In this document: piece after piece, positions 45,080 to 53,813 of the stretch
How positions within the stretch are numbered: position 1 is the stretch's first letter
How the letters are laid out: each line of letters starts with the position of its first letter
Notes under the pieces: model-generated
What the model was told of the DNA's origin: nothing
Databases searched by the model: none
The model's input: the letters and a program-made list of their open reading frames with translations, nothing else
NCBI RefSeq assembly: GCF_008000815.1
Contig: NZ_CP042806.1
Coordinates: forward strand, 4,402,001 to 4,466,000
Length of the DNA: 64,000 bases
Direction: 5' to 3'
From: Terriglobus albidus
GTDB lineage: Bacteria > Acidobacteriota > Terriglobia > Terriglobales > Acidobacteriaceae
Position numbers and translations under genes: made by a program

Positions 45080-46404
45080 GGGTTCTTCTGGTTACATTCT
45101 CTTTCCCACCGGCGGGTGGCGTCGGTGTTCTTCGCGCGCTGAGTCTGGCAAAATACCTCCCGGAAAATGGTATTGAGGTAGAGGTCCTGACAGCACGGAA
45201 CGCTCCTGCTGTGCAACGGGACGATACTCTCGCCAGCCAGGTGCCATTCTCGGTTATCGTACATCGTTGCTGGACGCTTGACCTTCCGTTCGGAGTGCGT
45301 AAAGCCATTAAGCGAATTCTTTCGGAAACCTCTGATGCGACTTCGGCCACAGTTGCGGAAGGTGGCCGTGTGTCCAAGCCGCGGCTGTTGAAAAAAATCT
45401 TCGCAGATATGCTTCTGCCTGATCCACAGATCGGCTGGCTGCCTTTGGCTGTGCCTGCAGCGGCAAGACTGATACGCAAAAAACAAATTGACTTGGTGTT
45501 GATCACTGTGCCTCCCTTCTCTTCATCCCGCATGGTTTCGTTCTTGAGAAGGAAGTTTCCAGTACTCCCAATCGTTCTTGAGTTTCGTGACGAGTGGCTG
45601 AATACCACCATCGACCTGGTCAGTTACAGCAATAGCCCACGTGCGAAGCAAATCGCTGCTCGCACAGAAAAAGAAGCTGTCCACGATGCGACATTGGTAG
45701 TCGCAGTCACCGATGCTGCCGAACGAACTATCCGGCAGCGCTATCCACAAGAGCCGTCCTCCAAGTTCGTGTGTGTGCCAAACGGTTATGACAGCCAGCC
45801 AAGCCTCACGATGCCATCAATGCCTGCTCTTGACACGGTGACGCTGACATTCATCGGGACAGTCTACCGGTCCAGCGATCCCTCTTCGTTTATCGAGGCG
45901 GTCCATGCATTGCCCGAGATCATTAAAAGCCGTTTGCGCATTCGTTTCATCGGACATATTGAGAGTCCGCATTATCGGCATGCCCTTATGTCTCTCGGGA
46001 GCATCATCGACCTTCAAGGCGTCTTACCCCAGGCAGAGGCATTGCAAGCAATAAAGACAACGGATTACCTCCTTCTGATATCTCACGATCCGATTAATGT
46101 AGCGGCTAAAGTATATGACTATCTCGGTGGCGGCAGGCCGATCATCGCCGCCATCCATCCTGATGGTGATATCCGGCGCATTCTGGAGGAGACCGAAGCA
46201 GGCATATGGGCCGATGTACGAGACGCCAACTCCATCCGTCAGTTGCTGGCGCAGATTATCGAGGCAACGGCTACATCGCAATGCTCCTTTCGTCCAAGAG
46301 CTGATGTCATTGCTCGCTATCACCGCAGATCGATTACACGCCGCTATGCTTCTCTCTTGCAGAAACTTGTCGGCGGCACTTCGCAACGAGAGGTTACCCG
46401 ATGA
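45076..46404 (+). CDS. Glycosyltransferase family 4
   Basis: This 442-residue protein starts with GTG overlapping the previous stop by 4 bp. The N-terminal acceptor domain begins RVLLVTFSFPPAGGVGVLRAL; the donor domain includes VTLTFIGTVYRSSDPSSF, IRFIGHIESPHYRH and AAKVYDYLGGGRPIIAAI. This is the WbuB/WsaF-like branch that often lacks a strict EX7E. It probably extends the exopolysaccharide repeat unit. Confidence 0.85.
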   Translation: MRVLLVTFSFPPAGGVGVLRALSLAKYLPENGIEVEVLTARNAPAVQRDDTLASQVPFSVIVHRCWTLDLPFGVRKAIKRILSETSDATSATVAEGGRVSKPRLLKKIFADMLLPDPQIGWLPLAVPAAARLIRKKQIDLVLITVPPFSSSRMVSFLRRKFPVLPIVLEFRDEWLNTTIDLVSYSNSPRAKQIAARTEKEAVHDATLVVAVTDAAERTIRQRYPQEPSSKFVCVPNGYDSQPSLTMPSMPALDTVTLTFIGTVYRSSDPSSFIEAVHALPEIIKSRLRIRFIGHIESPHYRHALMSLGSIIDLQGVLPQAEALQAIKTTDYLLLISHDPINVAAKVYDYLGGGRPIIAAIHPDGDIRRILEETEAGIWADVRDANSIRQLLAQIIEATATSQCSFRPRADVIARYHRRSITRRYASLLQKLVGGTSQREVTR

Positions 46405-47582
46405 GAGTTGCTGTCGTTACGCAGTATTTTCCGATCTCTTTTCAGCCGTGGGCCGGTCATTCCGCATACCAGACGCTCCGGCACCTTGCCCAACAATGCG
46501 ATCTAAAGGTGTTTTATCCGCATGCGGTTGACGCAGCGGGCATCAGGCCTGCCAGCCGCAGGCAACGATTGCCTGTCGATCGTGATTATCGACCGCGAGG
46601 AGTGGACGTGGAATATGTTCCCTATCCCGTGGTTCCAGTGCTCTCGCGTCCTTTTAATGGGTGGATGGCGGCGGCGAAGCTTTTACCGCATGTAATGCGC
46701 TATCGGCCCGACGTCATTCTTAATTATGTCGTCTATCCTGATGGGCTGGCAGCAACGACCATCGCGCAAAAGCTCAAAGTCCCTGTAGTGCTCACCGCAA
46801 TCGGCTCTGACCTGAACCGCATGAGCGATCCCATCTGTGCAAGTCTGACGCGATCGACCCTGCGGCGAGCGGATATCACAATCACTGTCAGCCGTGACCT
46901 ACTGAAGACCGCGCTACGCCTCGGCTCTGCTCCCGAGCGCAGCCATGCAATCCTGAATGGATGCGACACCGCCGTGTTCCGCGTCCGCGACATGGCGGAT
47001 GCGAGGAATCAGATTGGGATGTCTCATGACGTAGAAGCCGTCGTCTATGTGGGACGATTTGATGTCAGGAAAGGCTTGATAGAGCTGCTTCGCGCCGCGG
47101 CAGATCTACGCATGAGGCGCCCTGGCCTGAATCTATATCTCATCGGTGACGGACCGGATAAGCCCGAGCTCCTGGAAGAGATCCAGAAATATCAGGCGTC
47201 CGGATGGATTCATCTTATTCCCCCTTGCACAAGCGCTCTTGTTGCCCTTTGGATGTCTGCCGCGAATCTGGTGACACTGCCCAGCTATAAAGAGGGATGC
47301 CCAAATGTAGTGATTGAAGCGCTAGCCGCGGGCCGGCCCGTGGTAGCGACTGAAGTCGGAGGCATTCCGGAGTTGATGAATGAGTCCTGCGGACGACTTG
47401 TAGCGCCACAAAATGTCCAGGAGCTTGAGCTGGCATTGGATCAGACGTTGAGCGCCCGCTGGAATCCTGATGAAATTTCCAGGCGGCATAACCGGAGCTG
47501 GAAAGCAGTCGCTTCCGACGTATACGACTGCCTTTTCCAGGCAATACAGACACGCGCCGCAAATAAACTAAGGGCGCCGTAG
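46401..47582 (+). CDS. Glycosyltransferase family 4
   Basis: This 393-residue protein overlaps the preceding gene by 4 bp. It starts MRVAVVTQYFPISFQPWAGH. Donor-domain motifs are VVYVGRFDVRKGLIELLRA, LNLYLIGDGPDKPELLE and EGCPNVVIEALAAGRPVVAT (complete EX7E). It is the third gene of the run and ends in a 15-bp convergent overlap with the sigma-54 regulator gene. Confidence 0.9.
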   Translation: MRVAVVTQYFPISFQPWAGHSAYQTLRHLAQQCDLKVFYPHAVDAAGIRPASRRQRLPVDRDYRPRGVDVEYVPYPVVPVLSRPFNGWMAAAKLLPHVMRYRPDVILNYVVYPDGLAATTIAQKLKVPVVLTAIGSDLNRMSDPICASLTRSTLRRADITITVSRDLLKTALRLGSAPERSHAILNGCDTAVFRVRDMADARNQIGMSHDVEAVVYVGRFDVRKGLIELLRAAADLRMRRPGLNLYLIGDGPDKPELLEEIQKYQASGWIHLIPPCTSALVALWMSAANLVTLPSYKEGCPNVVIEALAAGRPVVATEVGGIPELMNESCGRLVAPQNVQELELALDQTLSARWNPDEISRRHNRSWKAVASDVYDCLFQAIQTRAANKLRAP

Positions 47583-48707
47583 CAACTGCGTTGAGTTTGC
47601 CTGGGTATTGATATCGAGGCTCTCTACACTTCGAAATCCGTCAGGAGAGGGGAGGACGGAGTCGGACTCCTGATCCTCATCCAGATGCTCATGAATCCCC
47701 ACTTCATTCAGCTTATAGAGCAGTGAGCGATAGCTAATATCGAGCCACTTCGCCGTCTTCTGCCGATTCCAGCCATTGGCATGGAGCACTTTCAGAATGA
47801 TCTGCTTTTCCAGATCCCTCGTTGCATTCTTGGTGATCTGTTTCAGTGAGAATGGCTTCGAGAGGTCAATCTCGGCCGTGACCTGATCGCTCCTCATCGA
47901 CCTCGGGGTTACCTCCGACAAAATGAGGTCCTCATCCCCGATTAGGCTATAGCTGCGAATCAAGTTGTCCAGCTGCCGGATATTGCCAGGCCACTCGTAC
48001 GCTTGCATGATCTGGACTACTTCTTTCGAAATGGGCTTCGGCGAAACCCGAAAGCTGCCTGCGTGCACCTTTGAGAAGTGATCTACAAGTAAGGGGATAT
48101 CCGCACGGCGCCGTCTCAGCGGCACCAGATTGATCGTAACCGCGTTGATCCGGTAGAGTAGATCCAGTCGGAATGTTCCGGCCGCAACCTGGTCCCGCAG
48201 GTCATTGTTGGCAATTGAAATGATCCGCGTAGAGATGGATATCGGGTCGTGTCCCCCAACTCTTGTAAATGTGCCGTCTTGAAGCAACTGAAGCAACTTC
48301 GCCTGGGCTGCAACATCCAGACTTCCCACCTCATCCAAGACCAGGGTGCCTCCATCGGCCTGCTCGACCCGACCACGCTTTCCAGCGTTCGCCCCCGTGA
48401 AAGCTCCCTTCTCGTATCCGAATATCTCCGTTTCCAACAGAGAGTGAGGAATCGCGGGGCAGCTTACCTTAATAAAGGAATTGCGATGCCGTGCAGAAAA
48501 GGCGTGAACCAATTGAGCGCAAAGATCCTTGCCTGTACCGCTTTCCCCCTGCAATAAGACAGGCACATCTGAACCGGACACGAGCTCGATACGGCGCCGT
48601 ACATCCAGCATGGCCTGAGTTGTTCCAAAAATTACATCGAAGGGCGGAAACGGGGCTGGGGCTCCCCCGAAACGTAACGAAGAACTTAATGGCCGAACGT
48701 ATGTCAT
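47568..48707 (-). CDS. Sigma-54-dependent transcriptional activator without a sensory domain
   Basis: This regulator of about 379 residues is taken from ATG 48707 (GCAGGGAAA upstream); the frame also opens at 48767. The AAA+ domain follows a short N-terminus: Walker A GESGTGKDLCAQLVH, sigma-54 contact loop GAFTGA (in GYEKGAFTGANAGK), Walker B GGTLVLDEVGSLD and an Arg finger region DLLYRINAVTINLVPLR. The C-terminal Fis-type helix-turn-helix is WNRQKTAKWLDISYRSLLYK. With no receiver or GAF domain, activity is probably set by expression level or a partner protein. It is divergent from the second activator. Confidence 0.9.
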   Translation of the reverse strand: MTYVRPLSSSLRFGGAPAPFPPFDVIFGTTQAMLDVRRRIELVSGSDVPVLLQGESGTGKDLCAQLVHAFSARHRNSFIKVSCPAIPHSLLETEIFGYEKGAFTGANAGKRGRVEQADGGTLVLDEVGSLDVAAQAKLLQLLQDGTFTRVGGHDPISISTRIISIANNDLRDQVAAGTFRLDLLYRINAVTINLVPLRRRRADIPLLVDHFSKVHAGSFRVSPKPISKEVVQIMQAYEWPGNIRQLDNLIRSYSLIGDEDLILSEVTPRSMRSDQVTAEIDLSKPFSLKQITKNATRDLEKQIILKVLHANGWNRQKTAKWLDISYRSLLYKLNEVGIHEHLDEDQESDSVLPSPDGFRSVESLDINTQANSTQLLRRP

Positions 48708-49014
48708 TTTCCCTGCGTCGCCGATTGCTAATGTGCGGCAACAATGTAGCAGCACATCAATAACCATCCTGATAATTCGACCAAAGTACCGTACTCTTCC
48801 CTGTTACTTTAGATCGCCATAGTCCGCCCAGAAGGCCATATTCATTTTTACAAGCAACATTTGCCGGCGATTTGCGTCTTTTCGTTAGAGAACATTTTTA
48901 CCCAATGGATGGAAATGAATTTCTCTCTTAGATTCCCCAAAACTTCATCAGCCGACATCGTAGGCATTTTTTTGCGCAATTTGGCCCGGAAAACGGAAGA
49001 TGTGTACCCATGTT

Positions 49015-49030
49015 TGGCCGCGAAGTTGCA
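49015..49030 (+). promoter_or_regulatory. Sigma-54-like promoter before the receiver-type activator
   Basis: TGGCCGCGAAGTTGCA has perfect TGGC and TTGCA with exact spacing; three inner positions differ. It lies 108 bp upstream of the activator gene. The 430-bp gap 48708-49137 is otherwise non-coding; a weak match to the tandem palindromes (GAGAACATTTTTACCC) is near 48888. Confidence 0.55.
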
Positions 49031-49137
49031 TCTACCTTGTGTATGTGACTTCAACGTTTGAACACTGCTACTCACTTCAAATAGCGGATGAGCGGGCCGC
49101 CTGTTGAAGCACACAATTAGAGATCGCAAAACCTGTT

Positions 49138-50562
49138 TTGGAGCTATTGATGGCTTTTTCCCATTCCTCCGCAGCATTTATGCGTACCGCCAAACGAACG
49201 GTTTATATCCAGGAAGATAACCAGCCGCTCGCCAATTACATTGCCGACAAGCTCGACCCCAGATATGCGCTGCGCTTTTTCACAGAAGGCGAGGCTCTAT
49301 TGAAGGCTTTACAGGCCGCGCCTGCGCCGGATGCCATCGTGATGGCATGGGAGAATGCAGAGAAGTCGGGTCCGCTGCTCTCTAAAACCCTCAGCCGTGC
49401 CGACGCATCGGTCGTCTTCGTCGCATCCAGTTCTGCAAATGTAGATGAGCTTTCCCTCGCCACCCGCCTCGGCGCAAGCGGTTTGCTGCGTAAGCCTTAC
49501 TCTGCAGAAGACATCGAGGAGGCTATCGAACGGCAGTTCCAACCCATCGCCTCCTCAGTAAAAGGCTCAGAAGAGCCCGTTGAGACTCCGCTTGGCGACA
49601 ACACATCCTTTGTGCGTTCGAGCAAGCGCATGCGAGAGATCGAGACTCAGGTTGGTCTTGTGGCTCGATCGGATATACCCGTCCTCATCCTGGGCGAGAG
49701 CGGTACGGGCAAAGAGGTTCTCGCAAAATTCACACATGCGATGTCAAATCGCGCCAGCAAAATGTTTCTGAAGGTCAATTGCGCCGCAATGCCTACAGAA
49801 CTTTTGGAAAGCGAACTCTTTGGATACGAACAAGGTGCATTTACAGGCGCCGTAAAAACCAAGCCTGGCAAATTTGAAATCTGCAACGGCGGTACCATCT
49901 TCCTCGATGAGATCGGCGAGATGCCCGCTCTTCTGCAAGCAAAGCTGCTTCATGTACTGCAGGACGGAACGTTCTCGCGCCTTGGAAGCCGGGCGCCCAT
50001 GAAGGCAGACGTTCGCGTGATTGCAGCGACAAATATCGACATGAAAACCGCCATCGCGCAGAAGACCTTCCGTCAGGATCTGTATTACCGCCTCAATGGC
50101 TTTTCGTTCACCCTGCCCCCGCTCCGTGAACGTCGAGAAGAAATCAGTACGTTCGCTAAATTCTTTATGCAAAAGTCTGCTTCGCGATATGGCCGGGATC
50201 CCCTGCCCATCTCGTCCACACTGATGACAACTCTCATTCAATATCCGTGGCCGGGAAACCTCCGCGAGCTTGAAAATGTCATAAGCAGGTTCCTTGTAAT
50301 CGGCGATGAGCATGCCATCATCTCCGAGTTGAGCGCAAGGCAACCAACTGCACCTACCGCCGCCATCGGGGACACATCCAACGCATTAGGACTGAAGCAA
50401 CTTGTACGCAGCCTTAAAGGCGACGCCGAGGCGGCAGCTATTGCAAGTGCTCTTGAGGAGACGAAGTGGAATCGCAAAGCAGCAGCAAGCAAGATGAAAA
50501 TCAGCTACAAGGCTCTTCTTTACAAGATCAAGGAGTACGAGCTGACCGAGAAGAAGATATAA
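49138..50562 (+). CDS. PrsR-like sigma-54 activator with a pseudo-receiver domain
   Basis: This 474-residue protein has at residues about 18-135 a CheY-like receiver fold (TVYIQEDNQPLANYIADKL ... GLLRKPYSAEDIEEAIE). The acidic E-D pair and the conserved Lys remain, but the phosphoacceptor Asp in the PDxxxxD segment is Ala (PDAIVMAWENAE). The AAA+ domain is complete: GESGTGKEVLAKFTH, GAFTGA, GGTIFLDEIGEMPA and DLYYRLNGFSFTLPPLRERR. The C-terminus has a Fis-type HTH (WNRKAAASKMKISYKALLYK). PrsR of exosortase systems normally pairs with the kinase PrsK; no prsK is in the window, which fits loss of phosphorylation control. Confidence 0.88.
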   Translation: MELLMAFSHSSAAFMRTAKRTVYIQEDNQPLANYIADKLDPRYALRFFTEGEALLKALQAAPAPDAIVMAWENAEKSGPLLSKTLSRADASVVFVASSSANVDELSLATRLGASGLLRKPYSAEDIEEAIERQFQPIASSVKGSEEPVETPLGDNTSFVRSSKRMREIETQVGLVARSDIPVLILGESGTGKEVLAKFTHAMSNRASKMFLKVNCAAMPTELLESELFGYEQGAFTGAVKTKPGKFEICNGGTIFLDEIGEMPALLQAKLLHVLQDGTFSRLGSRAPMKADVRVIAATNIDMKTAIAQKTFRQDLYYRLNGFSFTLPPLRERREEISTFAKFFMQKSASRYGRDPLPISSTLMTTLIQYPWPGNLRELENVISRFLVIGDEHAIISELSARQPTAPTAAIGDTSNALGLKQLVRSLKGDAEAAAIASALEETKWNRKAAASKMKISYKALLYKIKEYELTEKKI

Positions 50563-51023
50563 GGCCCGGCCAGAATCTCGCGGGGCTTGAGCGCGCAGTT
50601 CTTCGTTACACCAAACATCTAATCAAAGGTTATATCGATCGGTCGCACCTTGAAGAAATCGCAAGCAGGCAAGAGCCTCCGGTGCTTGAAGGCAGCATTT
50701 CGCTTGTCGATGAAGCCGATCGTGCCTCCAGAGATCATCCGCTCTCGGAAGCAAAGGCCATCTTCTTCGTCCGTGACTTCGAAGGAGATCGTGAGCGACG
50801 AGATATTCTCTTTCACGACGGAGCAGAGCTGCTGCAGAATCTATGGGTGCGTGTGACCTTCCCGGATGGAGAAGCTCTCGAAGGATTCGTGCAAAACGAT
50901 GCGGCCTATCTGCACGCGCAGGGCTTCTTCCTCACACCCACAGACCCTACGAGCAATAACGTTCTCGTATACATCATCAAGAGTCAGATCAAGGAATTTC
51001 AGGTCCTGGGATTGCGCCCCTAA
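50466..51023 (+). CDS. Conserved hypothetical protein, two similar beta-domains
   Basis: The only standard start in frame is ATG 50466, which overlaps the end of the sigma-54 gene by 97 bp in another frame. The protein-like part begins about residue 40 (GLERAVLRYTKHLIKGYI), so the true start may be non-standard and later. Two related halves are visible: VLRYTKHLIKGYIDRSHLEE and VRVTFPDGEALEGFVQNDAA, each 'R(V/Y)xxGxxxxGxx'. The linker is KAIFFVRDFEGDRE. This resembles a small domain family common in Acidobacteria that may be PilZ- or Sm-like; I cannot name it with certainty. Linkage to the activator suggests regulation of the same locus. Confidence 0.6.
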   Translation: MESQSSSKQDENQLQGSSLQDQGVRADREEDIRPGQNLAGLERAVLRYTKHLIKGYIDRSHLEEIASRQEPPVLEGSISLVDEADRASRDHPLSEAKAIFFVRDFEGDRERRDILFHDGAELLQNLWVRVTFPDGEALEGFVQNDAAYLHAQGFFLTPTDPTSNNVLVYIIKSQIKEFQVLGLRP

Positions 51024-51034
51024 GGCGCAATCCC
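51008..51034. terminator. Bidirectional hairpin overlapping a stop codon
   Basis: An 11-bp perfect stem GGGATTGCGCC / GGCGCAATCCC with a 5-nt loop lies between two convergent genes whose ends are 12 bp apart. The TAA stop of the plus-strand gene is inside the loop. There is no clear T-run on either side. Confidence 0.6.
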
Positions 51035-51991
51035 TCAATTCGCAAGCGCAAGCGGCATGCTAACTTTGTACCAGTCAATCGTCTTTCTGACTCCCGTCGC
51101 AAAATCCGTAACCACGTTGTAGCCCAGCAAAGCCCGTGCAGAAGAAATATCCGCCACTGAATGTTTGATATCTCCTTCACGCTCCGGCTTCCATCGGAGG
51201 TCGCCGTCATAGTTCACCAAGCTGCGAATCTGTTGATACGCTGAGAACAGAGTAGTAGCCTGCCCTATCCCTACATTGAATATCTTTCCGGAAACGCATG
51301 AAGGGGCTTTGGCTGCCAGCAGATTCGCGCTAACCACGTTGTCGATATAGGTGAAATCGCGGCTAGTGGTTCCATCTCCGAAGATAGTGGGCGCTTCCCC
51401 TTCTAACATCTGAGAGATAAAACGAGCCAGCACACCAGAGTATTGCGATGTAGGGTCTTGTCTTGGCCCAAAAATATTGAAATAACGCAGCGCCACTGTT
51501 TGCAAACCATACACCCGGGCGTAACTCGCAAGATAATACTCGCCAGCCACCTTCTGCACGGCATAAGGAGAGATCGGCGCAGGTGCCATGGATTCTCGCT
51601 TTGGCAAATCTAACGAGTCTCCGTATGCAGCCGAAGAAGCTGCATAAATGAACCGCTTCACGCCGGCTCTGCGAGCCGCCTCCAGGACACAGAGTGTTCC
51701 CGTGAGATTCGGCGCGTTTGTCCCGAGCGGATCGGCAACCGAAACCGGAACCGATGGAATAGCCGCCTGGTGGAAAACATAGTCCACTTCTCGGAAAGCA
51801 TTTTCCATTTCATGGGCATCCGTCACATCGGCAAACCGGAAATCAATCGAACTCCGGATATCTTCGATGTTTTCTTCTTTCCCTGTGCTGAGATTGTCTA
51901 TGCCTCGCACAGTTCCATTCTCTTTCAGTACGCCTCTCGCAATGCTAGAGCCTATAAAACCCGCAATTCCAGTGATTAAAACCTTCGCCAT
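51035..51991 (-). CDS. NAD-dependent nucleotide-sugar epimerase (GalE/WbpP-like SDR)
   Basis: This 318-residue extended SDR has an N-terminal NAD motif GIAGFIGS in VLITGIAGFIGSSIARGV, DNLSTGKEENI after strand 2, the catalytic AASSAAYG (Ser) and SPYAVQKVAGEYYL (Tyr-x3-Lys), and RYFNIFGPRQDP. It resembles UDP-GlcNAc/UDP-Glc 4-epimerases or uronate epimerases of polysaccharide loci. It supplies a sugar donor for the glycosyltransferases. It is transcribed from a near-consensus sigma-54 element 47 bp upstream. Confidence 0.9.
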   Translation of the reverse strand: MAKVLITGIAGFIGSSIARGVLKENGTVRGIDNLSTGKEENIEDIRSSIDFRFADVTDAHEMENAFREVDYVFHQAAIPSVPVSVADPLGTNAPNLTGTLCVLEAARRAGVKRFIYAASSAAYGDSLDLPKRESMAPAPISPYAVQKVAGEYYLASYARVYGLQTVALRYFNIFGPRQDPTSQYSGVLARFISQMLEGEAPTIFGDGTTSRDFTYIDNVVSANLLAAKAPSCVSGKIFNVGIGQATTLFSAYQQIRSLVNYDGDLRWKPEREGDIKHSVADISSARALLGYNVVTDFATGVRKTIDWYKVSMPLALAN

Positions 51992-52012
51992 TCTTAGCCC
52001 CTGATCCCGTGT

Positions 52013-52028
52013 GGAGATACATTTGCAT
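52013..52028 (+). promoter_or_regulatory. Sigma-54-like promoter of the GT2 gene
   Basis: TGGAGATACATTTGCA keeps TGG and a perfect TTGCA at correct spacing. It is 54 bp upstream of the GT2 start at 52082 and overlaps no gene. Confidence 0.45.
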
Positions 52029-52037
52029 ACTGTTTTT

Positions 52038-52053
52038 GCAACCCACGGGCCAA
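52038..52053 (-). promoter_or_regulatory. Sigma-54 promoter of the epimerase gene
   Basis: On the minus strand TGGCCCGTGGGTTGCA matches 11 of 12 consensus positions of TGGCACG-N4-TTGCA. It is one of the two best matches in the window. The predicted leader is about 36 nt before the ATG at 51991. Confidence 0.75.
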
Positions 52054-52081
52054 TCGCGACCTGGGAGAAAACTGAGGTTCT

Positions 52082-52972
52082 ATGTCATTTTCTGTTGTCA
52101 TTCCGGCCTTCAACGCAGCCCCATATATAAGCCGTGCCATCGAAAGCGCGTTGGCTCAGACCATTACGCCAAACGACATTCTGGTCATTGATGACGGTTC
52201 GACTGATCACACGGCAGACATCGTCAGATCGTACGGCAACGCAGTAAAACTTATTTCCCAAGCCAATCAAGGTGTCTCAGCGGCCAGAAATACAGGGGTT
52301 GCACAGACGGGAAGTGATTACATCGCCTTCCTGGATGCTGACGATTTTTGGCATGCAGAGAAGTCAGAGCAGCAACTAGAGGCTCTCACCTCATCCCCAG
52401 AAGCAGCGTTTTCATACACCGCACTTCGCGAGCTAAAATCTGACGGCTCCGTACATGGAACCTCATTCGTCCAGCCAGATAAATTAAAAGATCTGCTGCG
52501 TATCTGCAACCCGGGGATCTCTCCTTCGTGTGCGATGATTCGGCGAACCTCCTTTCAGGCCACGGGAGGCTTCAATACTGCATTACGCGGCTGCGAAGAT
52601 TGGGATTTGTGGATACGTTTGCTGCGCCACGGTGGGCACTGTGCACTTCCTCAACCGCTCACAAATTATCAGCTTCACCCAGGAAGTCTGAGTTCAGATG
52701 CCGCGCTCATGTTCACAAATTTTCTTGAGCTACTGCATGGCTCATTACTTGACGGTTTGGAAGGGTGGCAAAAGAAGCTCTGGACCCGAAGAGCGCTAAG
52801 CTACCAATGCTATAAAGCCGCACTTACTGCGCGAGCTTCCGGGCAAAGGCCGGAAGAGCTTCGTTACTTTTTCAGATCGATTAGCGTATGGCCATCTCCT
52901 CTATGGCATGCGCTTCGGTATAAATCCTTCGCGGTCAGCTGCGCGAAGTGGATCCAGGGACACCGTCCGTAA
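52082..52972 (+). CDS. Glycosyltransferase family 2 (GT-A)
   Basis: This 296-residue protein starts SFSVVIPAFNAAPYISRAIE with donor motifs ILVIDDGSTDHTADIV, GVSAARNTGVAQTGSDYIAF and LDADDFW (the DxD metal site). A later WDLWIRLLRHGG element is the acceptor/base region. No membrane segments. It diverges from the epimerase gene across a 90-bp gap that holds both -24/-12 candidates. Confidence 0.9.
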   Translation: MSFSVVIPAFNAAPYISRAIESALAQTITPNDILVIDDGSTDHTADIVRSYGNAVKLISQANQGVSAARNTGVAQTGSDYIAFLDADDFWHAEKSEQQLEALTSSPEAAFSYTALRELKSDGSVHGTSFVQPDKLKDLLRICNPGISPSCAMIRRTSFQATGGFNTALRGCEDWDLWIRLLRHGGHCALPQPLTNYQLHPGSLSSDAALMFTNFLELLHGSLLDGLEGWQKKLWTRRALSYQCYKAALTARASGQRPEELRYFFRSISVWPSPLWHALRYKSFAVSCAKWIQGHRP

Positions 52973-52974
52973 GA

Positions 52975-53225
52975 AGTGGTCTCCGGAGCGGAAACTTTTA
53001 AGGTACCAGTCCGGTTTTAGAGTTATCGAATGGTTACGGCAAACTTTTCTTCGCAACGAGTTCGTCGGCGAAACACCTTTCTAAAAATGTCCTCGACCTC
53101 CGCCTCTTTGCAGACACTACATTTAGGAGCCAGCTACAGCTCGTGCTCCCCAAAGAGACTACCAATTCCAGTCTGCGGGCATTCGTACGATCCCGGCATT
53201 GTTGAATTCAATTCTGAATAGCGTG
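52975..53225 (+). pseudogene. Possible decayed coding remnant
   Basis: Protein-like text is scattered over two plus frames: RYQSGFRVIEWLRQTFLRNE then a stop, then NVLDLRLFADTTFRSQLQL in another frame, then IRTIPALLNSILNSVR. The order suggests one former gene broken by frameshifts and stops. The family is not recognised. Confidence 0.35.
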
Positions 53226-53341
53226 AGGCCATGATCTCACTTGCACCCACGATAGATTCTGCTGGGCGCTTTGATTTTGTGATAATTCAGGGATTCGAAC
53301 TGACCGCTGCATCTACATGATTACAAATGACTTAACTATTA

Positions 53342-53443
53342 CTGGTTGGGCCCCAGGGATTCACTTTTGTTGGAAATAAAAGAGATAAACATGATTTCCA
53401 CTGCCGTACCCCGAGTCGTACCCCTAAAAGAAAATTGGTGCAG
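53342..53443. repeat. Dispersed repeat, copy B, first block
   Basis: About 80% identical to 9731-9831 of copy A, ending at the shared AAGAAAATTGGTGCAG. The second block of the repeat resumes only at 53814; the 370 bp between them holds a foreign glycosyltransferase fragment. Confidence 0.65.
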
Positions 53444-53451
53444 ACAATCCT

Positions 53452-53803
53452 TCGTGAAGGATAAAGGGGACTCGCTTCCAGGACCGCCTCCATCTGCTGG
53501 GCCAAGGCATCAACCTGAAACAAAGGAGAGAGAACTTCGTGGCGTCCTTCCATCGCAAAATGATTCGCCCGCGCCATCTGATCGTCGAAACCTCTCTCGG
53601 CCGCTATACAAATCGACCTTACTCCTAACGCCATGATTTCAAGCAAGGTATTGTACCCCCCTGAGAAATTACGAGATCCGCGGTCGCCATGTAGCTTAAG
53701 ACATTGCTAACAAAAGGGACCACGCGAACACCGTCATAAAGACGTAAGTCGAGCCAATGGTTAAATAAAGGGCCTGGAATGACTACGCAATTTGCGTTTG
53801 GAT
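53452..53803 (-). pseudogene. C-terminal fragment of a GT28-type glycosyltransferase, frameshifted
   Basis: The minus strand reads VVIPGPLFNHWLDLRLYDGV, then FVSNVLSYMATADLVISQGG. After a frameshift at a run of six G (near 53655) it continues YNTLLEIMALGVRSICIAAE and RANHFAMEGRHEVLSPLFQ. The SQGGYNT motif and layout match the donor-binding half of MurG/GT28-like enzymes. The N-terminal half is absent. It lies inside repeat copy B. Confidence 0.7.
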
Positions 53804-53813
53804 GTCATTCCGT

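Noticed and set aside
53030-53221. 63-codon plus-strand ORF
   Set aside because: It has no ribosome site, and protein-like text in this stretch is spread over other frames, so I treat it as a decayed remnant.
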